A stretch of DNA of 64,000 nt, from contig JAKDLG010000005.1 in the NCBI GenBank assembly GCA_030452985.1, forward strand, positions 1-64,000, given 5' to 3'. The notes under the pieces were generated by a model, which saw only the letters and a program-made list of their open reading frames with translations, was not told where the DNA came from and searched no databases. The position numbers were made by a program, and so were the translations under genes. Origin of the DNA: Humibacillus sp. Lineage in GTDB: Bacteria > Actinomycetota > Actinomycetes > Actinomycetales > Dermatophilaceae. Shown here piece by piece: positions 19,538 to 27,463 of this stretch. Each line of letters opens with the position of its first letter. The first letter of the stretch is position 1.

Positions 19538-20752
19538 TCAGACGTCGCTGTCCGGTGAGGAGCCGAGGCGGCGGCTGTTGATCGCCACCCGCAGGGCCAT
19601 CGCCCGGTCGAAGACCGTGTGCCAGAACCGGTTGAGCACCAGCTCGCGCTCGCCGACAAGCTCGACGACGTCGGCGCCCGCGCCGAGCTTGAAGAGCAGC
19701 AGCCCGGTGAGGGGTGAGGTGGCCCCGAGCGAGGTGTTGAAACCCCGGAAGTCGTAGGCGGCGCAGCCGGCTTCGATGGCGTCCTGGATCGCCCGCCACT
19801 GCAGGGCGTTGCTGGCGCGCGCGTCGCGGTTGCGTTCGGTCGAGCCGCCGTAGAGGTAGGAGAAGGTGTCGCCGACCCGGAGCATGATCGCCGAGGCCAG
19901 TACGTCACCGTCGACGTGCGCCTCGTAGACGCGGCCGGTCAGCCGCCCGGGGTCAGTCTCGCCGAACGCAGCGAGCATCTGCGCGAAGTAGGCCTTGGGC
20001 CGGGGGTGGAAGTGGTCACGCTGCGCCGACTCGCAGTAGAGCGCGTGGAAGGTGTCGACCCCCTCCGCGCCCACGGAGCGTACCTGCACTCCGGCCTTCT
20101 CGGCCTTCTTGATGTTGCGCCGCCACTGCTGGTTCATCGACCTGAGCACCGTAGGCGCGTCACGGCCGGCGATGTCGAGCACACACAGGTAGCGCGGCTG
20201 CCCGACGGCGGCCCCCGAACCGGCCCCGATCGGGAGCCAGGAGCGGGCCGCCAACCACGACTCGAGCGGGGCCGCCTCCGGGCCCACGACCGTCGCGGGA
20301 AGGCTGGTGAACGAGAGCAGCCCGCCGGCCGCCACCTGCTTCTTGACCGGCTCGGGGGCCCACGTGCGGGCCGGTACCGGAAAGCCGAGGCGCAGGGCGA
20401 ACGCGCCCGACGACCGGGCCCAGGCCACGAGGGGTTCGAGCCAGGCACCGGGGTCATCGGCCACGGCCTCCCAGGGCAGGGCCGGGCCCTCGGGCAGATA
20501 GGCGAAGCCGCGCTTGGTGCGCGGGATGCTGCGCGTCAGCACGAGGGCCGCGCCGACCCGGCGACCCGTTGGGTCGAACCACCCGAGGTGGCGGGGTTGC
20601 CAGTCGGGCTTGGTGCGTGCCCATTCCGGCGTCTGCAGGAAGCTGCCGCCGACCTCGAGCACGGTCTCGCGAGCCTCGTCGGCGGTGACGGGACGAACCG
20701 TGAAGGGTCCGGCGAGCGTGGGCGCGTCGGTCTCGGCGTTCATGCGCGCCAC
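19538..20752 (-). CDS. FemAB-like peptidoglycan bridge/GNAT family protein
   Basis: 404 aa; SFLQTPEWARTKPDWQPRHLGWFD...SIPRTKRGFAYLPEGPAL...INSRRLG; FemX/lipid II:glycine glycyltransferase-like. Confidence 0.8.
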   Translation of the reverse strand: MARMNAETDAPTLAGPFTVRPVTADEARETVLEVGGSFLQTPEWARTKPDWQPRHLGWFDPTGRRVGAALVLTRSIPRTKRGFAYLPEGPALPWEAVADDPGAWLEPLVAWARSSGAFALRLGFPVPARTWAPEPVKKQVAAGGLLSFTSLPATVVGPEAAPLESWLAARSWLPIGAGSGAAVGQPRYLCVLDIAGRDAPTVLRSMNQQWRRNIKKAEKAGVQVRSVGAEGVDTFHALYCESAQRDHFHPRPKAYFAQMLAAFGETDPGRLTGRVYEAHVDGDVLASAIMLRVGDTFSYLYGGSTERNRDARASNALQWRAIQDAIEAGCAAYDFRGFNTSLGATSPLTGLLLFKLGAGADVVELVGERELVLNRFWHTVFDRAMALRVAINSRRLGSSPDSDV

Positions 20753-20800
20753 CCTATCGGCGCAACGACGCTCGCCCGACCACGCCGCTACGCCGGGGCA

Positions 20801-21220
20801 TCAGGCCGTGCGAGTGTGCCGGATCCACCAGAGCCCGAGTATCGGCAGCAGCAGCGGCACATAGCCGTAGCCCGACCCGAAGTGCGACCACACCGTCTTG
20901 TCGGGAAAGGCGTCGGGCACGGCGTAGGAGATGGCCCCGACGACGAGCACACCGACCAGCTCGATGGTGAGGGCCACCCTCGCCACACCGACGGAGGCTC
21001 GGTCACCGCGGGCGAGACCGACGGTCGCGACGATGTAGATCACGGCGGCGAGCGCCGACAGCAGGTAGGCGACCGGGGCCCGGCTGTAGTACTCGCTGAT
21101 CTGAAGCACCGACCGCCCGGTGGCGGCTAGCGCCAGCAGGCCGTACACCGCCACGAGCAGGCGCCCGGGCCCACGGCCAGTATGCAGCGCCGGGCTGCCC
21201 GAGCTGTCGCCGTCAGCCAT
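20801..21220 (-). CDS. Small integral membrane protein, unknown function
   Basis: 139 aa, about 4 predicted TM; ATG overlaps the stop of the upstream ORF. Confidence 0.65.
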   Translation of the reverse strand: MADGDSSGSPALHTGRGPGRLLVAVYGLLALAATGRSVLQISEYYSRAPVAYLLSALAAVIYIVATVGLARGDRASVGVARVALTIELVGVLVVGAISYAVPDAFPDKTVWSHFGSGYGYVPLLLPILGLWWIRHTRTA

Positions 21221-21575
21221 TCATGCTCCAGACCTGCTGCAGCCGGCCGATCAGGATCATCACGACGAGGGCGCCGGACACCATGATGGCCATCGCCCAC
21301 TGCCCCCGCTCCTTGATCGCGATATAGATCGTCGCCGGCAGCACGAGCAGCACCGTGAACAGGTAGGCGATGAAGGTGGCCTTTTCACCGCCGTCGGCGA
21401 TGGCACCCGACTTGCCCAGCCCCACCACGAGCATCACGAGCAGGCCGACCTCGATGATCGCCGAGACGATGATCATCAGGTCGTCGACGACCTTGCGCCG
21501 CACGAGGTGGTGGCCGGCGATGACGGCAAGCACGGCACTCACCGCCAGCAGGCCGATGGTGAGGGGTTTGAGCAC
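21213..21575 (-). CDS. Small integral membrane protein, unknown function
   Basis: 120 aa, several hydrophobic helices; 8-bp overlap with 20801..21220. Confidence 0.65.
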   Translation of the reverse strand: MLKPLTIGLLAVSAVLAVIAGHHLVRRKVVDDLMIIVSAIIEVGLLVMLVVGLGKSGAIADGGEKATFIAYLFTVLLVLPATIYIAIKERGQWAMAIMVSGALVVMILIGRLQQVWSMNG

Positions 21576-21696
21576 GGCGGAAGCCTACTTGGTCGTGCTG
21601 GGCTCTTTCGGAGGGCACCGCGTCGGCACTCTGCTCGAAGACGTAGATTTCATCCGTCAGGATGCCGTCGACGTCCTTCGGGGCCAAGGAGAACTC

Positions 21697-23157
21697 GTGC
21701 CGACCCGATCTGAACTCGTCAACCGGGCCGCCGGGGTGCTCCTCGGAGAGGCCTGCGGCGACGCCCTCGGAGTGCCCTACGAGATGGCCGCCCCACCCGT
21801 GGGCGAGGCGGTCATGAAGGGCGGCGGTCTCGGCCCCTACGACCCGGGAGAGTGGAGCGACGACACGCAGATGACGCTTTGCGTGGCCCAGGTCGCCGCT
21901 CGTGGCCTCGACCTGACCAGTCCGCGGGGCCTCGATGCCGTGGCCGAGGCGTTCGTCGCCTGGATGGGCGGTGGCGCCACCGACGTGGGCACGCAGACGA
22001 GAACCGTGCTGTCCGACGCGTCGGCGCGCAGCGGATCCCCACACCAGCGGCTGACCGGTGCGAGCGACGCCCTGCACGCCCGCACCGGCCTGACGGCCGG
22101 TAACGGCGCCTTGATGCGCACCTCGATCGTGGGCATCGCCGCGGTCGACGACCGGCAGAATACCGCCGAAGCGGCCCGGGCCGTCGCTCGGCTCACGCAC
22201 GCCGACCCACTCGCCGCCGACTCGTCGGTGCTCTGGTCGGAAGCGATCCGGGTCGCCGTGACCCAGGGCCGTCTCGACCTCGCCGCGGGGCTCAACCTGG
22301 TGAGCACCACGAACGAGGGGCGCTGGCGCGACTGGATCGAGGAGGCGACCGCTGCCGACCCGGGCGCTTTTCGCGACAACGGGTTCACCGTGACCGCCCT
22401 GCAGGCGGCCTGGGCGGCCATCACCTCCACCGACCGCGGCGACGGCTCGGCCATGCACCTGCAACGCGGGCTGCAGGCCGCCGTTCGCGCGGGGCACGAC
22501 ACCGACACCGTGGCGGCCATCGCCGGCTCGCTGCTCGGTGCCCGGTACGGCTCGTCGGCCGTGCCGACCCAGTGGCGCCGGATGGTGCACGGCTGGCCGG
22601 GCTTTCGCGCCCACGACCTGGTCGAGCTGGCCGTCTCGACCCTGGGCGGCGGACGACGGGTGGGCTCGTGGCCCTCGGTCGAGACGATGGTCGATCTCGG
22701 GATCCCCACGCTGGGCATCCCGCACCCCATCGACCCCGACATCGTGCTCGGCAGCATCAGCGACCTGCACCGGGTGGCGAGCCTCGACGTGCAGGCCGTC
22801 GTGTCGCTGTGCCCGCTCGGGCTCACGGACATCCCGGCAGCAGGAATGTCCCCACGCGACCACATCGAGTTCTGGATCAACGACGACAGCACCGACAGCA
22901 CCGACAGCGAGGCGCCCAACCCGCACCTCGACTTCGTTCTCGACGACGCGTCGTCGGCGCTGCGACAGTTTCGGGCCGAGGGCAAGCGGGTGCTGCTTCA
23001 CGGTCGCCGAGGCGAGCACCGCACCCCTGCGGTGGCGCTGCGGTACGCCGTCGACCTGGGGGTGGCCCCCGAGCTGGCGCAGAGCTCGATCCGGGAGGCG
23101 CTGCCCGGCATCTGGGCTGAGGGTCGCCTCTGGGAGGTGGCCGCGCACGGGGCCTGA
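21697..23157 (+). CDS. ADP-ribosylglycohydrolase family protein with C-terminal phosphatase-like domain
   Basis: GTG start at 21697 (AAGGAG); AAGVLLGEACGDALGVPYE...PGEWSDDTQMTLCVA; AVRAGHDTDTVAAIAGSLLGARYG; C-terminal VVSLCPLG...VLLHGRRGEHRTPAVALRYAV. Confidence 0.85.
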   Translation: MPTRSELVNRAAGVLLGEACGDALGVPYEMAAPPVGEAVMKGGGLGPYDPGEWSDDTQMTLCVAQVAARGLDLTSPRGLDAVAEAFVAWMGGGATDVGTQTRTVLSDASARSGSPHQRLTGASDALHARTGLTAGNGALMRTSIVGIAAVDDRQNTAEAARAVARLTHADPLAADSSVLWSEAIRVAVTQGRLDLAAGLNLVSTTNEGRWRDWIEEATAADPGAFRDNGFTVTALQAAWAAITSTDRGDGSAMHLQRGLQAAVRAGHDTDTVAAIAGSLLGARYGSSAVPTQWRRMVHGWPGFRAHDLVELAVSTLGGGRRVGSWPSVETMVDLGIPTLGIPHPIDPDIVLGSISDLHRVASLDVQAVVSLCPLGLTDIPAAGMSPRDHIEFWINDDSTDSTDSEAPNPHLDFVLDDASSALRQFRAEGKRVLLHGRRGEHRTPAVALRYAVDLGVAPELAQSSIREALPGIWAEGRLWEVAAHGA

Positions 23158-23176
23158 CCGCCGGCCTCGGGCAACC

Positions 23177-26100
23177 TCAGGCGATCGTGGCGTTCTCGAC
23201 GTAGCGGCAGAGCGCGTTGACGGCGCGCAGGTCTTCGGGGCGGTGCACCTGGGCGTCGAGCAGCAGCGGGCTCGCCACGATGACGGCGAGCGCCTTGGCC
23301 CGCGAGATCGCCACGTTGAGGCGGTGCACGTCGTAGAGGAACGACACCCCGCGAGGGGCCAGCGCGGCACTCGTGGTGCCCATCGAGTAGATGACGACGG
23401 CCGCGCCCTGGCCCTGGATCTTGTCGACGGTGCCGACCTGCGCACCGTCGGGCAGGTGTTCCGCCAGCGTTGCGACGTGGGCGTTCCACGGCGCGACGAC
23501 GAGGATGTCGGCGAGCGTAAGAGGCCGCGTCGTGCCGGTGACGTCGGTCCACTCCCCCTCGAGCAGGTCGTCGACGAGCAGCCGCACGACGGCAGCCTCC
23601 TCGGCACTCGACTGGTCGGCCATCACGCTGTGCACGACGGGGGCCCACCGCAGGCCGGTGCCGCTGAGGGCTCGGAGGGAGCGCGGTGCCGAGACCTCGA
23701 CCCGGCGCAGGTCTTGACGGGCATCGGGCTCGGCAGAGGCGAGTCGGCCCTCGTAGGCCAGCTCGGACACGAACCCGGTGAGGTCGGCGTGCATGCGGTA
23801 GGTGTGGTCGAGAAAGACGCCACGATCAGGCGGGATGACGTCGTGCGGGCCGATGAGGTGCTCGAGCACCGAGATCCCGGCGCCGAACGGGTGGACGGCC
23901 TTGGTCGGCTGCTGCAGCTGCTGGGGGTCGCCCAGCAGCACGAGCGAGGTGGCGGCCCGCGACACGGCGACGGCGTTGGCGAGGGAGAACTGCCCCGCCT
24001 CGTCGATGACGAGCACGTCGACCGCCTCGGCCAGGTCATCGCGTGACCACAGCCAGGCCGTGCCGCCGACGAGCTTGGCAGTGCCGGTCGTGAGGGCCTC
24101 CACGACCTCGTCGTTGCTTTTGGCCGGGCGGACGAGCGATGGCGCCTCGCCGGTGGCGCTCGGGTTCGAGCTCGGGTTCGTCGTCGGGGCGCCCTCGCCG
24201 GTCTTGTGCAGGGCCGGGCGGCCGACCTTGTGCAGCAGGTTGCGGATGACGGAGTGGGACAGACCGGTGACCCCGACCTTCAGGCCGTCGTCGAGCAGCC
24301 GCCCGATGAGGGCCGCTCCCGCGTAGGTCTTGCCCGCTCCGGGTGGTCCCTGGACCGCCAGCACCTCCCCGTGCAGCTCGGACCCGACGCGCACGACGAC
24401 GTCGGCGGGGCTCTCGCCAACCCGCGCGACCATCGTGGCGGCCTCCGGAACGACACCGCGCACCAGGCGCACGGCCAGGTTGTCGCTGCCCGACAACCAG
24501 GTCTGTGCCGACCCGGCGATGCTGGCCCGCAGGCCGTGGTTGCCGATGGGGCCGGGGCCCTTCAGCGCCCGGGGCGTCGGCGGCTCAAGACGTTTGCTCA
24601 TCTTCAGCTCGACCCAGCCGGCCACCGGGTCGAGCGCCGTGATCTCGCCGACCCCCTTGTGGGTGTCGACGTTCTCGGCGCGGATGCCGGGTCGCAGCTG
24701 GCACTCCTGGGCCGGGAAGGGGTAGCGCCAGACCAGAGACTGCTTCACGGCACCGACCTCGCGGGGGGCGCCGAGCCCGGCGAGGGCGCCGGCGTTCTCG
24801 AGCAGCTCGTCGGGATCGAGATCGCCGTAACGAAAGTAGGCCCACCAGTCGGGGCGGTCTTCGCGCCGGTGCCAGCCGACGCACCCCGCGAGCAGCTCGC
24901 CGGCCACGGTCTCCGCTTCGCTCTCGGCGGTGCGGTGCAGCTCGGCCCGGGCCAGTAGCGCCTCGGCCAGCTCGATCTCGGCCTGTTCAGCCTCGTTGAT
25001 CTCGTGGACCGCCCCTGCCCCGGGCCGGGTCAGCTCGTGCCCGGTGCGGGCCAGCTCGGCGCGGCGCTCCTCCAGCCAGTCGTGCAGGGCGAGGGTCGAC
25101 TCGACGTCGACCTGGTTGTAGGCACGGATGTCCTCGAGGATCTGCGGTTCCGGTCTCCCTTCGTCGCGGGCGGCCAGCCACCGTTCGTACTCCACGACGG
25201 AGGCGAGCCCGTCGGAGACGGCATCCGTGCCCTCTGACCGGGTTCGGTGCCAGTAGAACTCTTCGAGCTTCTTGATCGAGTAGGAGCCTTTACTGATGCG
25301 CAGGCCCTGACGCACCACGGCGTAGAGGTCGACGAACCGCTCGCCTCGAAGCAGCTGGTCGAGCTCGTGCTCGCGAGTGGCGTGCTGGCTGGCGAGCCGC
25401 TTGAGCGCGGTCGTCTCGTAGGGGGCGTAGTGGTAGACGTGCATGTCGGGGTGGGTCTTCCAACGCTCGACCAGCCAGTCGACCAGGTCGGTCGTCAGCG
25501 CGCCCTCCTGCTCGAAGTCGTGCGCCCAGAAGCAGGTGAACTCAGCCGCACGGGTCCAGATGCCGGCCAGGTACTCCCGACCCGCCCCTCCTTCGGCCCA
25601 CGGGTCGCCCTCGAAGTCGAGGTACACGTCGCCCTCGTCGGGAGCGGGCAACAGCTGCAGGCCCGTTCGTGGCCCACCGGGGTCGGGCTCGAGCAGCTCG
25701 TAGCGCGCCTGCCCGCTCTCGCGCTCGGCGAGCTGCAGCCGGGCCTGCGGCACCAATCGGCGCCGAGCGGTCGACGACAGTACCCCGGTCAGGCGCTCCT
25801 CGCTCGCGTCGGCCAGCGCCCGTAGGGTCGGCAGGCCGGCGTCGATGAGCCGGGCCCGGTGGTCGGGTCGCATACCGGCCACCTGGATGAGGTCGTCACG
25901 ATCGACCCACTCCTGCGCGCACCGCTCCTTCCACCGGCACTGCCCGCAGTGCTCGACGCGGCTCGACTCGGTGGGTCGCGGACGGTCGATGGCGTCGTGG
26001 AGGTCGGCGCGACGGCGCCGCGCGTAGGGGGCCACGTCGACGAGGCGCCACTGGTGCTGGGCGCGATCGCCCGTCACCACGGTGAGCCACTGTGGGGGCA

Positions 26101-26587
26101 CGCCCTGGAGCGTCTCGAGGCGTTCGGCGTAGGTCGCCATCTGGAGCAGCGCGGGCACCTTGAGCCGGCGGGCCAGCTTCGTGTCGGCGATGTCGTAGCT
26201 GAAGTCACCGAGGTCGCTGGGCCGGCCGGGCACCTTGAGCAGGAAGTCGGCGAGGCCCACCCAGGCGCCGTCGAAGAAGGTGGCCTGGTAGACGACGTCG
26301 ACCCCTCGTCGCATGGCGTCGACGGTGGCCCGCTCGGCGGCGGCGCCCCTGAGGCCGAGCTCGGCGATGTCCTCGACGACGAGGCCGGCGGCCCGCAGCG
26401 TCTCGAGGTACGAGGATTCGTGCTGCAGGCCCTTGGCGAACACGAGGTTGAGCGCGTCGTCGGTGGGCACCGTGCGCGGCGCACCGGATTCAAGGGCCTC
26501 GAGGTCGAGCGTTGTGATGTGCGGGCACGCCACGTGCTTGGTCAGGTCGGTGGGGCTGAGCACGAGGCGACCGTCGATGCGCTGCAT
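23177..26587 (-). CDS. TM0106-type RecB-like nuclease / SF1 helicase fusion
   Basis: MQRIDGRLVLSPTDLTKHVACPHITTLDL; CGQCRWKERCAQEW; DEDD-like VYLDFEGDPWAEGG; Walker A VQGPPGAGKTYAGAALIG; VLVIDEAGQFSLANAVAV; VAISRAKALAVIV. Confidence 0.85.
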   Translation of the reverse strand: MQRIDGRLVLSPTDLTKHVACPHITTLDLEALESGAPRTVPTDDALNLVFAKGLQHESSYLETLRAAGLVVEDIAELGLRGAAAERATVDAMRRGVDVVYQATFFDGAWVGLADFLLKVPGRPSDLGDFSYDIADTKLARRLKVPALLQMATYAERLETLQGVPPQWLTVVTGDRAQHQWRLVDVAPYARRRRADLHDAIDRPRPTESSRVEHCGQCRWKERCAQEWVDRDDLIQVAGMRPDHRARLIDAGLPTLRALADASEERLTGVLSSTARRRLVPQARLQLAERESGQARYELLEPDPGGPRTGLQLLPAPDEGDVYLDFEGDPWAEGGAGREYLAGIWTRAAEFTCFWAHDFEQEGALTTDLVDWLVERWKTHPDMHVYHYAPYETTALKRLASQHATREHELDQLLRGERFVDLYAVVRQGLRISKGSYSIKKLEEFYWHRTRSEGTDAVSDGLASVVEYERWLAARDEGRPEPQILEDIRAYNQVDVESTLALHDWLEERRAELARTGHELTRPGAGAVHEINEAEQAEIELAEALLARAELHRTAESEAETVAGELLAGCVGWHRREDRPDWWAYFRYGDLDPDELLENAGALAGLGAPREVGAVKQSLVWRYPFPAQECQLRPGIRAENVDTHKGVGEITALDPVAGWVELKMSKRLEPPTPRALKGPGPIGNHGLRASIAGSAQTWLSGSDNLAVRLVRGVVPEAATMVARVGESPADVVVRVGSELHGEVLAVQGPPGAGKTYAGAALIGRLLDDGLKVGVTGLSHSVIRNLLHKVGRPALHKTGEGAPTTNPSSNPSATGEAPSLVRPAKSNDEVVEALTTGTAKLVGGTAWLWSRDDLAEAVDVLVIDEAGQFSLANAVAVSRAATSLVLLGDPQQLQQPTKAVHPFGAGISVLEHLIGPHDVIPPDRGVFLDHTYRMHADLTGFVSELAYEGRLASAEPDARQDLRRVEVSAPRSLRALSGTGLRWAPVVHSVMADQSSAEEAAVVRLLVDDLLEGEWTDVTGTTRPLTLADILVVAPWNAHVATLAEHLPDGAQVGTVDKIQGQGAAVVIYSMGTTSAALAPRGVSFLYDVHRLNVAISRAKALAVIVASPLLLDAQVHRPEDLRAVNALCRYVENATIA

Positions 26588-26759
26588 GCCCGCGAGTATG
26601 CCGCGAGCCCCTGACGGCCGCGGAGGGCCAGTGGAGGCCCCCTCCCGCGGCATCCGGAATCGGTCGGCTCAGCCCATTGTCATCAGGGGCATCGTTTGGT
26701 CGACTGGGCGTGATGGGTTCGACCGGTCGGGCCGGGCCCGACGCGACTGGAGGTTGCCC

Positions 26760-27215
26760 ATGAGCAGTGAGACGCAGGCCGCGCCCGAAGGCGGGTCCGA
26801 CGGGTTGACGCCAAGGTCGGGCACGGAGTCGGCGGAAGGGGCGCAGCAGACGGTGCGCGTCAGCCACCGGGTCGCGGCCGACGTCACCGACGTCTGGGAG
26901 CACCTGGTGAGCCCCGCAGGCACCGCGGCCCTGTTCGGGGCGGGAGCCGAGCTCGGCACCAAGGGCGAGTCGTGGCGTAGCCACGACGGTCCACACGGCG
27001 TGCTGCGCAGCTACCACCCCCTCGAGCAGGTGCGGGTGTCGTGGCACGCAGACGACGACGGGCCGGCCAGCCTGGTCGACCTGCACCTGGTCCCCGACGG
27101 CGACGCGACCCGAGTCGACATCGTGCACGAGCGGCTGACCTCGACCGACGCGCACCCCGATCTGGAGGGTCACTGGCAAAGGGCACTCGACCGGTTCGCC
27201 TCTGGGGTGGGCTGA
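26760..27215 (+). CDS. SRPBCC family protein
   Basis: VRVSHRVAADVTDVWEHLVSPAGTAALFG...GHWQRALDRFASGVG; START/AHSA1-like. Confidence 0.72.
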   Translation: MSSETQAAPEGGSDGLTPRSGTESAEGAQQTVRVSHRVAADVTDVWEHLVSPAGTAALFGAGAELGTKGESWRSHDGPHGVLRSYHPLEQVRVSWHADDDGPASLVDLHLVPDGDATRVDIVHERLTSTDAHPDLEGHWQRALDRFASGVG

Positions 27216-27279
27216 TCGGCTCGACCGACCCGTTGCCGTCCAGTCCGCAGAGCCGGCTGAGAATTTTTTTGCTCAACCA

Positions 27280-27307
27280 TTGACGTGAGGCACGTCACAC
27301 CTTTAAA
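27280..27307 (+). promoter_or_regulatory. Putative promoter of purine permease gene (TTGACG-N16-TTTAAA)
   Basis: Hexamers at 27280-27285 and 27302-27307; -35 overlaps dyad TGACGTG-AGG-CACGTCA (27281-27297). Confidence 0.45.
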
Positions 27308-27345
27308 GTTCCGTCGATCGGTAAGTCAATTCCACATCCCGGAAA
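27308..27345 (+). promoter_or_regulatory. Tandem IclR-type operator candidates
   Basis: GTTCCG-TCGAT-CGGTAA (27308-27324) and ATTCCA-CATCC-CGGAAA (27329-27345), 21 bp start-to-start. Confidence 0.5.
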
Positions 27346-27463
27346 CCAATCCAAAAGCGGTCATTTTAACGGCCCTCCGCGAGCTGAGCCCCATCACCCC
27401 GAGGGCATCACAGCGCGCGAACGATTCGAGCACCACCAGCAGCCTCGACATCGGAGTTCACTC

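Noticed and set aside
21385-23607. 740-aa - strand ORF spanning the ADP-ribosylglycohydrolase gene
   Set aside because: Shadow ORF running antisense through a well-supported gene and out-of-frame through the nuclease gene.
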